From Pogostemon cablin (Eukaryota > Streptophyta > Magnoliopsida > Lamiales > Lamiaceae), in NCBI GenBank assembly GCA_023678885.1, contig CM043006.1, forward strand, positions 10,567,948 through 10,631,947: DNA of 64,000 nt, written 5' to 3'. The position numbers were made by a program, and so were the translations under genes. The notes under the pieces were generated by a model, which had not been told where the DNA came from, made no database searches, and saw nothing but the letters and a program-made list of their open reading frames with translations. Shown here one piece after another: positions 47,798 to 60,071 of this stretch; position 1 is the first letter of the stretch, and the number at the start of each line of letters is the position of its first letter.

Positions 47798-49308
47798 TTA
47801 CCTTTTAATCTGTTGTATTAGCTTTATCTCATTGCATAAAGCTAATCCTTCCTGAATACAAGTGTCTATTAGAGTACCATAAGTATAACTTTCATATGAA
47901 ATCGTAATATGATTACACTTTAAGGTTTTTCTTACCCTTTCAGCAAATAAGTTGGGTAATCTATCAATAAATTTTGACTTCCAATGAATGTTATTACATT
48001 CTGGTAATTCCATTACTCTGCTTAGAAAAGTATCCTTATACCACCTAAAATCAGAGAGTGTTCTGCATCTCAATGTTTGGAGTAATGTTCTAATAGTATC
48101 ACTATTATCACTGAACCTTCCAGTGAAGTGTTCAATTATATTAACTGCACGTTTATAAACTGCATTTTCGGTAGTATTATTACCTTCTTGTTTAACCATA
48201 TTGAGAATATTATTTCTATCATTTTGAGATAAATAATTATCCCACCAGCCTTTAAGCTGTCCAGTAAATCCAGCAACTATCATTGCTGCAATAACCTTAT
48301 CAGAATTATTGCTATTTTTACAAATAGTTGAGTACATAAGCATTCTATGTACTATTTTATAAATCTGTTTATTAGAATAGCCATCAATATTCCACTCATA
48401 GATTTTATTACCAGAATAACTAATATCAATAGTATCAGTGTATTCTTCATGTAATACATCCATGGGTGTTGGTCTATTGTAATAAAACTTATTCTGTATT
48501 GGCTTATCAGCCCATTTAGTATTGATCTTATTGATCTGATTTTGAAAAACCTGCCTATAATCAGGATTTTCTATGATATTATCATATAACTCTTTATCAA
48601 GAGTTTTTATACTAAGTTTATTAAACTTTTCCTCAAGATATTTCTCAAGCTCATATAATGGCTTGATTTTGAAATTAGATATTACTGGAGGTGGTTGGAA
48701 GCTTGGCAAAGCTTCTTTTACCTTATCTGTAATTATAACAGGCTGGAGATTTTGTAAATATTTTTTCTCCTTTTTTGTAACTATTACAGTGGGTTGACTA
48801 TTTTTATTAATAACTGATATTATCATATCCAGTTTATTATGAATAGACTGGATTTGTTCTCCTAATACATTAAAAAACAAATTTGTATAATTCTGATTTT
48901 CAAACGTAATATTAATATGTTTACAAGTAATTTGTATAGTATCATCTTCTATAAGTTTAGCAAAAGCTAAAAAATTATAAATTCGTCCATTTTTTCAATA
49001 TGAAAAGATTGTTGTGGAGGATATATATCTGTCACAACTGTGCCATTTTGCAAATTATAATTTTTTTCTAAAATAAAAATATAATTTTTTACATAGGTAT
49101 TCATAAACCATGCTGCAAAAGGAATTAACACATTTTTTTCTTTACAAGTTTTATAAAACTCATCTTGAAAACTTATAATTTCATTTTGAGTAAAATTCTC
49201 AAAAAACCGTTTTCTAAAAGGTGTATAACCTTGACTTTTAAATTCTTCTGAAATGATTTTTCTGGCTGAAGTACTAGGACTGAAATCTATTTTTTCATAT
49301 AAATCCAT
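47798..49308 (-). pseudogene. Viral coat-protein region, right copy
   Basis: Two open pieces, 49308-48967 (113 codons) and 48880-47798 (360 codons), with a one-base loss in a T-run near 48993 relative to the left copy. It continues past the left copy's truncation point to the coat-protein C-terminus. It is very similar to 40239-41630, with scattered substitutions. Confidence 0.87.
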
Positions 49309-49311
49309 AAA

Positions 49312-49905
49312 TTAAATTTTAAAATCCATTTCCGACATTGTCGGTTCTGATTCATCTATATTACGAGTATTGGCTTCTCTAACAATAATATTCCTGTTAA
49401 TATATAATCTATCTGTAACAGGAGTAAATATTCCAGAATTAGTATCTTCTCTTATCTGAGAAGTTGAAGAACGTGGTAATTCCACTTTGTAATCTATTGG
49501 TGAAATATAATTCCTCCTTGAATTATTTCTTTGGAGAGACTTATTATTCTCAAATCGTATATTAATCGTTCCATCAGCATTCTGAAAAATATCAGAAATA
49601 TTATTCTGATTTTGTACCTGTGTTTGAACATGAACTGCTTGTTCAATAATCCAATTTTCTGGAAAGTCAATTTCTTCCCATTTAATAGGTCTTCTGGTCG
49701 TAATATTAAACCTACTAAAATTGGTTTCAATAATTATTGTTTCATTTTTCATTTTATCAATACGTTTACACTGAGGATTTAGTGTATATAATGGTTTAAA
49801 ATATATTCTGTAACATATACATATAACTTCTGTTCCAAGAATATAATTATAACCATGTGTTTTAACATTTAATGTTAAAGCATCAAGTATATTTACATCA
49901 GATAA
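49312..49905 (-). pseudogene. Viral movement-protein tail and linker, right copy
   Basis: The linker ORF is 49752-49312 (146 codons), without the TGA found in the left copy, preceded by the last ~50 codons of the movement protein up to the insert border at 49905. It ends with the same TAA, one codon before the coat-protein ATG. Confidence 0.78.
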
Positions 49906-50375
49906 TTATATTATTATAATTATTAGTTATATTAATCATGACCATTATTATTTATAATTAATTAATTATTATTATTATTTATTATTAATATAATTAATTA
50001 ATTATTAATTATAATTATTATTGGATAAGAGTATAATAGTAAAATTAAATTTAATACCTATGTATTAAATTGTGATACCAAGAAAAAGTATTATTAATAA
50101 TGAGTCAAAATAATATCGAGTTATAAATATTACGAATACATAAAAACAAACGTTATATTACGTGGTATACTGTATCAATACCAAATTAATCAATGTAAGC
50201 AAACGACCCTAAATAAAAATTGTAAACGTGAAAGGAAAGGAGGGACTATTTTGAAACATGAAATTATACGAATTCCAAACAGTATTTATTGATATACAGA
50301 AATCATTATTGGAAGATAAATTAAATGCTAAAGTCCAAAATGAATTGAGAAAATAATTATCACGTAAGAAACTAG

Positions 50376-51212
50376 GTGGGGCCCTATCTTGCTGGCTTTT
50401 TCTTTCTATTGTTTTTATTTTGTTCCAATCTTCCTCTCCCTCTTCCTCTTCCTCTTCATAGCAATCACCATTCAGAAATACTTACCCCCACCACCTACCC
50501 CCAACCCAACCCACACCCCTCCATAAAAAAGCACCAACTCTCAACTCTAGCCATTTTTCTTCGCTCAGCTCTTACTGTCTCTCCGAAAATTATAATCATG
50601 TTGAATATCCTTGTTGATTAAAGATGCAGAGCTGAGCTACAATCTTGTTGTTCAATATTTTATTTATAAAGAGAAGAAAAGATTGGGCCTTTTCTGTTTA
50701 GCTGTCAATGTTTAAAAATGGAGGCTAATGAGATTTAGCAGGGTTTTTTTATGCTCCACAGATTTAATTTTCACTTTATTCCGTTTTAGTTCTTATGCCT
50801 ATTTGATGGTTTTTGATAATTTTGAGCTTTAGACCACCTTTTTCTATTCTTTCGAGGGTTGTAAAAGTGGGAGTCTTTTTTTCCGCGATTTGGAGCAGCT
50901 TTTAATGGAGCTAACATAACCACTAGTTCCAGGTTTGCTCTTGTCTTGCAAAACCCCCACTTTTTACTTGTGTTGTTCATGTCGATTTTCTTGTGATGAT
51001 TGGTTGGTTGTTGTTCCTTTTTCTGTGTTGATTGCGTGTCATGTGTTTGATAAATTGATTGTGTGGGTTTTCTTGTTAATTTCTCATATTCTGCACTGAA
51101 TGTGTTTGATAAATTAACTGTGTGGATTTTCATGTTGATTTTTCTTTTGTGTATTGATTGCAGTTCATGTGTTTGATAAATTAACTGATAGAGAAAGTAC
51201 TTACTAGTACTA
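50376..51212 (+). promoter_or_regulatory. FLZ gene upstream region, leader and probable 5' intron
   Basis: A CT-rich tract (50428-50460) typical of plant 5' leaders lies about 770 bp before the start codon. A pyrimidine-rich stretch ending 'ttgattgcag' at 51163 is a good 3' splice acceptor, and 'ccag|gtttgctc' near 50932 is a possible donor, so a leader intron is likely. Three imperfect ~60-bp repeats (51030-51190) cover the acceptor. Exact transcription start not determinable. Confidence 0.5.
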
Positions 51213-52394
51213 ATGCTGAGAAATAGATCTAGAACAGTAACTAGCAAACAATCTTTAATGGCGGATCAAACTTCATTTCTTTCTCCCACCAAAAACCCAT
51301 CCTCTCCTATTTCATCTTTCCTCGGTTCTCCTAGATTCTTCAACGGCTTCTTGTCCAAAAACCTCTTCGATACAGAGGTTACAGCTATCTCTCCAACTTC
51401 AATTCTTGATATAAAAAACTCATCCAATTTTGTAAACCCCTTTGGCTATGACACAGTTTTGTCCAAACCTCGTTCACCCGAACTCAACTCAGCTAACAAA
51501 ATAGAAACAGAAGCCATTGGTCTTGCCCTGATCGACTCGATTATCGGCGAAAATCTTGATGAAAATGATGGCAAATTCTCCAAACCAATCAACAGAATGG
51601 CTCTTCTTGGATCAAAGCTTAAGGTTCAGATACCAATCACCAATCCCACATCCCCTCATTCTCCGGTCGAATCACCGAAATCCCCTGCGGATTTTGGGAT
51701 CAAGACTCGGGGTTCCCAGTTCTTGAGCCCTTTCACAAGTAGCCCAGCTAAGGATCATTTCACCAGACAGCTATCCTTAAAAGAAATGGAGCTCTCTGAG
51801 GATTATACCTGTGTGATCACTCATGGTCCTAATCCGAAAACCACTCATATATATGATGATTGCATTGTTGAGAACTGCTGTGGGGATGATGAGATGATCA
51901 AAGATTCAGGTTTCGATCACACCATCGTTTCAACATGCTCATCACCAGATTTCTTGAGTTTTTGTCACACTTGCAAAGATGTTCTTGGACAAAACAGAGA
52001 CATTTACATATACAGGTTTGTTCTTGTTTTTGTTTTCTTATTCCTTTTCAATCTTTCTGTACACAACATGAGCCCAGAAATTATTACTAAATTCTTGTAA
52101 AGTGCAGCTGCATTATTGATATGATTTCATTAGAATCATTACACATCAATGATTGGTCTCATATTATCTATATTGTAGACCAATAGTGGTTGTATTTGGA
52201 ACTGCTTAACTTAAAGCTTTGTTTGTTGAATGTCAATAATTGAAGTACTCTGGACTTGGTCCAACTGTCATTATTTCTTTCTCCATACTAAATATTTTCT
52301 CTCCCAAAAAAAAAAAATCAGGGGAGAGAAAGCCTTTTGTAGCCAAGAATGTCGTTGTGAGGAGATGGTGAATGAAGAAGAATCCAAAGCTTGA
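51213..52394 (+). CDS. FCS-like zinc finger (FLZ, DUF581) protein, two exons
   Basis: Exons are 51213-52015 and 52322-52394, and the intron is 52016-52321 (AG|GTTTG donor, ATCAG acceptor). The product is 291 residues. The start is supported by the typical FLZ N-terminus MLRNRSRTVTSKQ. The FLZ domain spans the splice: FLSFCHTC..., then after the junction GEKAFCSQECRCEEM, giving the C-x2-C-x18-FCS-x2-C pattern. Without splicing, the frame would run on into the intron and stop at 52100, losing the second half of the finger. FLZ proteins are plant-specific adaptors that bind SnRK1 kinase subunits and act in energy, sugar and stress signalling. The Ser/Pro-rich middle (about 20-200) is likely disordered. 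No disruption was seen. Codon use and gene structure look like a live host gene, in contrast to everything else in the window. Confidence 0.93.
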
Positions 52395-53254
52395 TGATGC
52401 CTAAAGACATCAAGATTTTCTTGAACTCAATATCATGATGATCATTAGGAGTGAAATTATTTTACATCAATGTTATATATTTTCTTTTTTAATTTCATTT
52501 TTGGGTTTCTTTTCTTTTTAAATCTTTTGATGTTTTCTTGAATCTTTCATCTCCCTACATATATACATATACAGATAAATGGGAGTGTGCAGAGATGAAT
52601 TAAAAAAATGGGGCCTACCAGACATATGATGAATGATTACTACTACTATTGTGTTGGCCCATGAGTTTGGGCATTTGGGAGGGTTGATTAACTATGTATG
52701 ATTGAACAAGTGCTAAAAATAGGTTGTTTATTGTTAATAATGTATGAAAACAGCAAGTGCAAGTTGCAATTGATGCTTGTTATGCAATTGATCTTGGCCG
52801 TTGGTTTTTGATCTTGAAATCAAATGGTCGTACGTCATTGATTGTGTTGCTTTAATTTAGCAGTCCTTGCATCTTAAGGATTTATTTTAATGATATTTTG
52901 TGAGTAATCCAAAATGAGTTGTCTCTTTCAATGAAGTATGATATTAGTTACCCAAATAATCCAATTTAACGCAGATGTAGTAGTTGAAGAATACGAGGCT
53001 ACTTGTTTAAGTAACGTATTCTGGAAATGGTAAATTAATTAATTTTAAAGGCCAAGTGTCTCGCGCATTTAAATTTCACGTACTTTATAGGTTTAGTATC
53101 TATTTACTATGTCTTATTTTATTTCATTTATCCAATTTGTTAAGTTTAAAGGTCTTACAAAGAGCCCACCCATAAAATATCAAGAGTTTCTACATAGAAC
53201 TTTCAAATATCTTTTGAAATTGTATTTATAAATATATGTTACATTATTGCTAAA
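52395..53254. other. FLZ 3' flank, no gene seen
   Basis: Contains the presumed 3' untranslated region (T-rich 52450-52560) and ordinary AT-rich intergenic sequence. No ORF, repeat or RNA gene is recognisable. Confidence 0.6.
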
Positions 53255-53290
53255 CTAGTGTTTAACTCGTGCGTTGCACGGGAAGATGTT
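53255..53290 (-). mobile_element. Helitron-type 3' terminus
   Basis: On the minus strand a short GC hairpin (CGTGC-aac-GCACG) is followed about 10 bases later by ACTAG and then T, the CTRR-T end of Helitrons. The element would extend rightward from 53255. Its 5' end (TC... on the minus strand) could not be fixed. No Rep/helicase was seen, so it would be non-autonomous. Confidence 0.55.
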
Positions 53291-56200
53291 ACGATAATAA
53301 TAATATTTTTTTTCTTGGTAAATTTAAAGGATTTAAAATGAATAATTGTTTCTTATTGAGAATTTTATGTATAAAGGATTGTGGGTATAAAAGGATTTTG
53401 GGTACGAACCATTAATTTAATACTCGTTGAATTAATTAATTATTAAGAGTTTTATACGCCCACTAATTTGGCACTCATTGAATTAATTAATTAATAAGAG
53501 TTTTATTGTGTGAAATCTCTATTTAAATAACACTGTAATTGAAGTTCATATTAGGAGATAGAAATGTGAAAGTAAAAAAAAACACTAATTAAATTAATTT
53601 AAAGGTAAAATGACGAAGCAAACTCCAAATAAAATGTTAATATAAAAATAACAATGATATTCACAACTAACATAGTATATCCATTAAATACAACAATCAT
53701 GATAAGAGAATAGATGAATGTGAATATCACTGGTTGATAAATACTTACTTTAAAATCAGTTGATACTTCAAAAAAATTATTAAACTTCATCAATTTTATG
53801 CGTTACTGGTCAAGCATAATTGAAAATAAACTCTAAAAAAGATAAATCTTAACATATATCCTAAAATAAAGATTCAATAAAATCCATATATCTACTAAAT
53901 CAAAGCAAATAAAAAGTAGAATTAATAAATAATGAAAGTATTTGTTAGCCATTTTCATTATATAAAAATTTTCCTGCTTTGTTAAAAAAAGTATAGCAAT
54001 AGCGGTATTCCATCGTCCCATAGAACGATCTCAAATCAATAATTAGAACCAAAATGAATTTTCTCCCTCCATCCTGCTAATTACTTCACACTATAAATTT
54101 TTGTCCGTTCCAAAACTTATACACACTTCTAAAAATGGTAATCCATACAATATCAACACCCTTAATATACAACAATACTACAAAATTATTACTCACTTAT
54201 ACATTTAACCCAAAAACCTTTATACATATTTTTTATTAAATTACCCAAAATATTTTTTATTTTTAGTATATACATCTGAAAAATAACTTATAACAATTCT
54301 CATTCTCAAATGAGTAGATCTTGTCAATATTTGTCTTTTTGCCTATCTCCATAAATCAAATTGTTAATTGACCTTTTTTGAAAGTCATTGGAACTCAGAA
54401 GCTATACTCCATTACAACGATGCAAAAGGGCATTCAGTCACTGGATATCCCAGAGTAAAAGTGTGGAAAGAACTGCGTCCTCTTATTTATGTTGATGCGA
54501 GACCATAACTTTTTTCATCTAACTGTTGTTTATTTTCTCGTGTATGCACAATTTCATATGAATAAGTAATCAGATGCATTCACAGATAATAATTGAGTAC
54601 ATCCTATACACCCACAACTATATATTTGTTATTAGTTCAAACAACACATGCAAGTAATTATACAGATAGCATCACACTTGGTATATACATAAGATTTGGT
54701 AGTTCTACATTCCTTGCTAATATATTAAAGGTAAGCAATCCATTTTCTTTTCTTACTATTTTGTTTGAAATAAAAATGGTGGATGTTAAGTTTGATTAGA
54801 TTAACCTTAATATAAAGATATCTTTATAGAGAATAAAATAAAATGTGCATTTCAGTGTAATATCCATAGAAATATATACATGAATAAGCAGTTTGATTCA
54901 AATACAATACATTGTAATTGTAATCTAGTAAGTTGATTACTACATCTTTTATTATTAAATTTATATATTATTATTGTGGGTATCTTAATTAAAGATTTAC
55001 ATTTCTTTTGGTAAGTGAACCATAAACCAAAAAAGTTACCCTAAAAATTTTACAATAGGTAATACATAATTTTTCATTAATCAAATTAAGTTATTAGAGA
55101 TTAAAAGGTAAAAATACAAATAAAATCAACCCACTACACATTAAAATAATTTACATATTGTGAAAAAATACATTTGAAGAGATTGAAGTGCGCAAGTTAA
55201 ATAAATCTCTAATATAAAATTTGCAAAATACAACAATTATGATAAGAATCCACATCCAACCAAAATAATTTGTAGCCGTGACGCTGAACTTAAAAGAGAT
55301 TATTTGCCAAATTTGATTAAATTCCATGAAGCTGAACCTCAAAATTCATTCATTTACCAAAAAAGAAAAAAATCAAATTAGAGAGCCCAATATTTACCCT
55401 TCCACAACGAAGGGAACAAATTTCAAAGTGCGTCATTGGAGGCAAATAAATAATTAAATAAATAAGTAAAATCAATAAATAATTTTAGATTTTAATGGCG
55501 AAGTTGAGATTTAATAGCTTATAGGGTTAAGATCGATCGGCGAAGGGTAAACCAGTTTTGTGGATTTGCCATAGAATTTTCAGCAATTTTTTAGTTTTTC
55601 ATTATTGCAGGAAACAGAATAATAGAATTAGTTGAGTCCAACTGAAATTTTTCCCAAGTACATTGTTTGCTATTAATAACCAAAACCTTGAATTGAAATA
55701 GAAGCTCACCCTATAGAATGGGTTGTCTTATATTGTCCATTACCATAAACCTTATGTATATCATCGTTCTCACAACAATTGAAATAACACATGATTTGTT
55801 ATTGTAAAAGTAAATACAGTAAAAAAGATATCATATAACAATCATAGGCTAACTTAGAGTATTTATAACTAAGGCTATAACATTGCATGTACAAAAATAT
55901 CATATTTCATATTTTGCAAGGTAGTACCTTGAATTTTGCAACATCTTTGGCAATCTCATCGTTCATCTGTTAATTTTTTTATCTCTTTTATCAAAACCCT
56001 CATACTTGTATAAAAAACAAACACACATACGCCACATAGCCAATAAAAAACTAAATTTAATTAAAAAAATATAAATGAAGAGAAAGTTCTTTATACTTGG
56101 TACCATGACTAAGTTAAAATATGTCAATGTCAAGAAATAAAAGCTTAATAATTTTACTTACGTATTATCGAGTGCTTCACATGTCAAAATTTGTGTAGGC

Positions 56201-57769
56201 ATTAATTTTCTTTTATCCTCAATTCTTTAAGTAATTCTCAAGTTTAAATCAAGAATAAACATAGCAAAAAAAATTTTAAGACATTAACTATCAGTGAAGG
56301 AATTTTTAATCAAATAAAAAAATTTTACCTTTTACTTTTTAGATTCATCCAGTAATCTTTTTTGGTCAAGATTACAAAACTAATCTTGATGGTAAACTTG
56401 TCGACCAAAAATATATTCCATATACTGAAACAATATTACATATATTCAAACACAAAGATATACATGCACAAAAAATGTAACATATAAATATAAAGCTCAT
56501 ACACACAAAATCAGATGATCCACCAATTCTTCATGAAAGAAACAGATGACTGCAATTTTAAGCCAGCTCAAGTACGAAAGAATTAAGCAATTTATCCTAA
56601 CCCACACACATTATAGAGTAAATCAGTAGATTATAAAAAAGATGCATAAAAACGAATCACATAGAACTACTAGATAACATATATAAGCAAACTTCAAAAT
56701 ATAGATCACTCAAGAAGATTAAATAATAGTAAAGAATAATTTGTATATGTGCTACTTATTGATACTTGAATATGATTTTGCAAAAGATATACATAAAAGT
56801 ATATTTTTATCACTATTTCATATGATACTAAAATATCCATACTCGCATCTCTCTCTATAAAAGAATCATGAAAAATGAATTTCTCTATGTAAATTAAGCA
56901 AGTAATAAAAAATTTCAAGCAGAGTACAAATCTAATTATTCATCAAGTATACTCAAACAAATTATAGTATCAAATCAAGTAATAACTCACCATTCCATCT
57001 AAATTAACAACCATTTTTCTACTATATCCTTCATAGATATTCTCAACTACACCAAAAAACCAACTTCTAAAAAAGTTGAACTTAAATCATTAATTCTTTT
57101 ACATCCTATTATCATTTGATAAATCTGAACAATAAGCAGACATAACTTTCCAAATTAGTTGTTATCTATGACACAATCTTATGAGTTGATAGCATGTCGT
57201 TTCTTCGTAATTGGCATATAGTGGAAAAATCATTATCACCAGACCCATCTGAACGCCCTTCAAGAATAAAAGTGAATAATTTATGCAAAGGAAAATTATA
57301 TCCAATTTGAATAACTTAAAAGCACATCTCTATGAAAGGTAAAATACAATCACACATCACCAAAAAAATTAAATATATGATCACAACTTAACTGAGTAAT
57401 CAACAATAAATATAAAGCACATCATAACAATAAAACATGAAGAATAATTTGAGAACACTTATTCAAAATAAGCTCCAAAAAAATAGTTATAGAATCATAT
57501 TATAGAGAAGAAAAAATTACTCCATCAAAAGAATTTGAAGATAAACAAATTGAGTTGTAGCTTATTACACTCTTTGCCATCAGAACCATGGGCAATACAC
57601 GCACATTATGGTAATGAAGTATTTCCCTAATTCACTCAACACACTGTTCTTGTATTGGCTCCTCCACACCTACGTTAATCATTTACGGAGGAATCATAGG
57701 GGAGTATTATGTTTTGAGAGACTCTCTTATGAGACGAGTTATTTATGAGACGGGTGTGAGACGGGTCAA
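53291..57769. other. AT-rich intergenic DNA, probably partly Helitron
   Basis: No complete gene. Contains a coding-like fragment at 54368-54508, a Stowaway-like left end near 54063 (ctccctccatcctg), and weak similarity between 53630-53760 and 55190-55340 ('aatacaacaatcatgataaga'). Otherwise low-complexity AT-rich sequence. Confidence 0.5.
54368..54508 (+). pseudogene. Unrecognised coding-like fragment
   Basis: A 46-codon open stretch with protein-like, non-repetitive composition in an otherwise AT-rich region (motifs SEAILHYNDAKGHS and RVKVWKELRPLIYVDARP, then TAA). No ATG at its start. It could be an exon captured by the surrounding Helitron-like DNA. I do not recognise the family. Confidence 0.4.
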
Positions 57770-59480
57770 CTGTTAGGTGTATTTTGCGCACTCCAACTAA
57801 AATCCCCAAGTGTAAGGATATCAACTGCAATGGCAAGTACCCCAGTTAAATATTGTTCCCACTGAGACAATTAATTATCTATTTTACTATAAATTACTCT
57901 TCAACTAGAATTAATGTAACCAATCTCAAGATTTGAATTTAATTAATAACTAAAGTGCTGAAATAATTAATGACTTAATAAATAAAAGAAAAGAAGAATT
58001 ATTCGAGAATGAATTAAAAGAGTAGTTCAATTGATTTGGTTTCTTAGACGTCCTATTGTTCATTCATGCTATTTAAATGGAAATACATCACAAAGCCCTA
58101 TTAACCCACCAAATATGATTCGATTTCAAGTTAATAATATTATTCAATTTATACAAAAGTTGCGAGAGCAGTTTTGAACCTACTTCATAGATACTAATAA
58201 TGCAAACTTAAAGAACCTCCGGATGGGCAGTTTGACTAACAAATATTCTCTGTATGTATTATTCAATCCTATTCACTTCCTACTTGAATTCTTAACTGCA
58301 TTATTCCACTAAGAAAATCAAGTATTTTGTTTATCAGCCCTTAGAATTATCGTTTTCACGGACAAACTACTATAATTCCTAGCAAATAGACAATATTAAT
58401 TACATATTCACACAAGCTAACACAACATACCAAGCATCAAGGGCAAAATCAATGATATATTATGAAAACGTTTCAAACATATAAATATAGACTTAATTAA
58501 TCCAATAAACAAGAACATCAATACCATAAATTCAAATACGTTGTCTAGGGTTCCAAATCAACTACCCTAGCCTTCAATCCTTAGAACTGTAAAAGTATTT
58601 AGCCCATGAGGTTACACACAACCCTCATGGCTAACAATTTCATAACAAAATCAACAAAGAAAAGAATAAAGAAAAGAGACAAAATCCTAGTGTCACGTGG
58701 CTTATGTTCCTTTCTCGTCTCTTTGATTGGATTGCCTCTCTCATCGCACTTGAATCTTCCTCCGTACCGATGAAATGGATGGAAGAATGATCTGATGTGA
58801 GTCGGTAGATGGATGGATGGTGCATGAATGATTTCACGATTTGTTCTGTTGGTGAATGATCGGTCCTCTCTGCAGGTGTCTTAATCTCTTTTTATACCAT
58901 GGGCCATGAATTTGACTCCACTGGGCTATTTTTCCACGTTGTCACGCACTGGAGGGTGAAAATTCTAATTTTTAGCCCAAAATAATCCAACACGAGTTGG
59001 CCCTATGCAACACGAGTTGCAACACGACCAATGTTACGTTAAAAAGTAACTCGAGTAACACCAACACGAATCGTGTTGATAACCCGTGCTATTGCCTGTT
59101 TAGTCGTGTCGCGATGCTCTAAAATTGGACTGCCCAAGAACCCCAACACTGGTCGTATTGGCAAGTCGTGTTGGGTCCTGCAACTCGTGTTGGCTCTCTG
59201 GACGTTCACGGACCCCAACCTGGTCGTGTTGGCAAGTCGTGTTGGGTCCTGCAACTCGTGTTGGCTCTCTGGACATTCACGGACCTCAACACTGGTCATG
59301 TTGGCAAGTCGTGTTGGGTCCTACAACTCATGTTGGCCCTTTTTGTACTCGTTTCTTGCTCGTCTTCGGTTCTGCTTTATTTTGACCTATTTTAACCTTC
59401 AAAACTCAACAAAACACCTTAGTAGCACCATAATCATGTAAAATACGTAAACACGCAATCCCACACGAATATATGGCCTT
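57770..59480 (-). repeat. Unclassified dispersed repeat with GC-rich palindromic segment
   Basis: AT-rich sequence (57770-58960) leads to a GC-rich segment (58980-59345) with CACGA-N-TCGTG palindromes and a 71-bp tandem repeat. Composition and layout resemble the leader blocks of the copia elements in this window. No termini, primer site or gene was found. The 65-codon ORF at 58640-58837 has no recognisable features beyond a hydrophobic C-terminus. Confidence 0.45.
59142..59345. repeat. 71-bp tandem repeat, ~2.6 copies
   Basis: 'ggtcgtgttggcaagtcgtg' begins at 59151 (one change), 59222 and 59294 (one change). The copies are nearly identical. The unit reads open in several frames, giving overlapping spurious ORFs. 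Confidence 0.92.
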
Positions 59481-60071
59481 ATTCTAACAAAAGCAGTATA
59501 TTGTGAGACCGAAAAGATGCAAATTTTCACTCTCATCAACCCATCACTAGAATATGCTTATTTTATAGATAAAGTATTCTTATTTGTAGTTAAAATATGT
59601 TAACCATTCTCATGCGACTCTTCAGATACTTTAGTAAGTTAGAAAGGCAAGAAGTCACGCATAACTTGATGAATGAATAGGAAATACTTGGAGTAGAAAT
59701 TGAAGGGGTAACCTAGATCAATTTAATCTTCATAATTTGCCTGGATGTTTTGAGCAAGTTCTACATGAAATATGAGAGGTTATATATGGTGGGAAACTTC
59801 TGACAAAATAAGTGGCGAAGGAAATCAATTTTCACCAAGATGTGAACAAGGTTAGTATCTCGTTCACTAGTTATTGAAGCATGATTAGTGATGACATCTA
59901 TTAACTCGTTGCATGTAGATACCGGAATCAATAAATTTCTACAATTAAGTGATGATGAGATTATTATAGACATGGGTAAATTACGAAAGTAGTGGTTGTT
60001 GCAGTGGGAGTTGTTTATTTATCTTATGATAGGAATAAACGTTTGATTATGAGAAATTGTCTTTACATACG

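Larger units (their letters stand above)
40238..49905 (-). mobile_element. Endogenous caulimovirid (florendovirus-like), ~1.26 genome lengths
   Basis: On the minus strand, starting in the movement-protein region at 49905: linker, coat protein, zinc knuckle, aspartic protease, RT/RNase H, ORF2, intergenic region, then movement protein, linker and coat protein again, ending at 40238. The repeated part has a constant offset of about 7,678-7,679 bp, which gives the viral genome length. There are no LTRs and no integrase. The genus suggestion rests on gene order, the presence of ORF2 and TA-rich insertion surroundings, and needs phylogeny. All frames are disrupted, so it is a relic. Confidence 0.9.
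39959..50209. mobile_element. Tourist/PIF-Harbinger-like MITE split by a viral insertion
   Basis: Left end GGGATCGTTTGCTT (39959) and right end AAGCAAACGACCC (ending 50209) are inverted repeats, flanked by TAA on both sides (39956-39958 and 50210-50212). This is the 3-bp target type of PIF/Harbinger MITEs. Without the insert the element would be about 585 bp (39959-40237 and 49906-50209). Its centre is rich in TTA/TAA repeats, into which the caulimovirid DNA went. Confidence 0.78.

Noticed and set aside
50786..51247. 153-codon minus-strand ORF overlapping the FLZ leader
   Set aside because: It is antisense to the leader and its repeats; its Thr/Gln/Lys-rich repeats mirror the DNA repeats.
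58640..58837. 65-codon ORF with hydrophobic end
   Set aside because: Lies within an unclassified repeat; no homologue recognised and no gene context.
59039..59441. Several 75-122-codon ORFs
   Set aside because: Generated by the 71-bp tandem repeat, whose length lets frames stay open; the peptides are just translations of the repeat.
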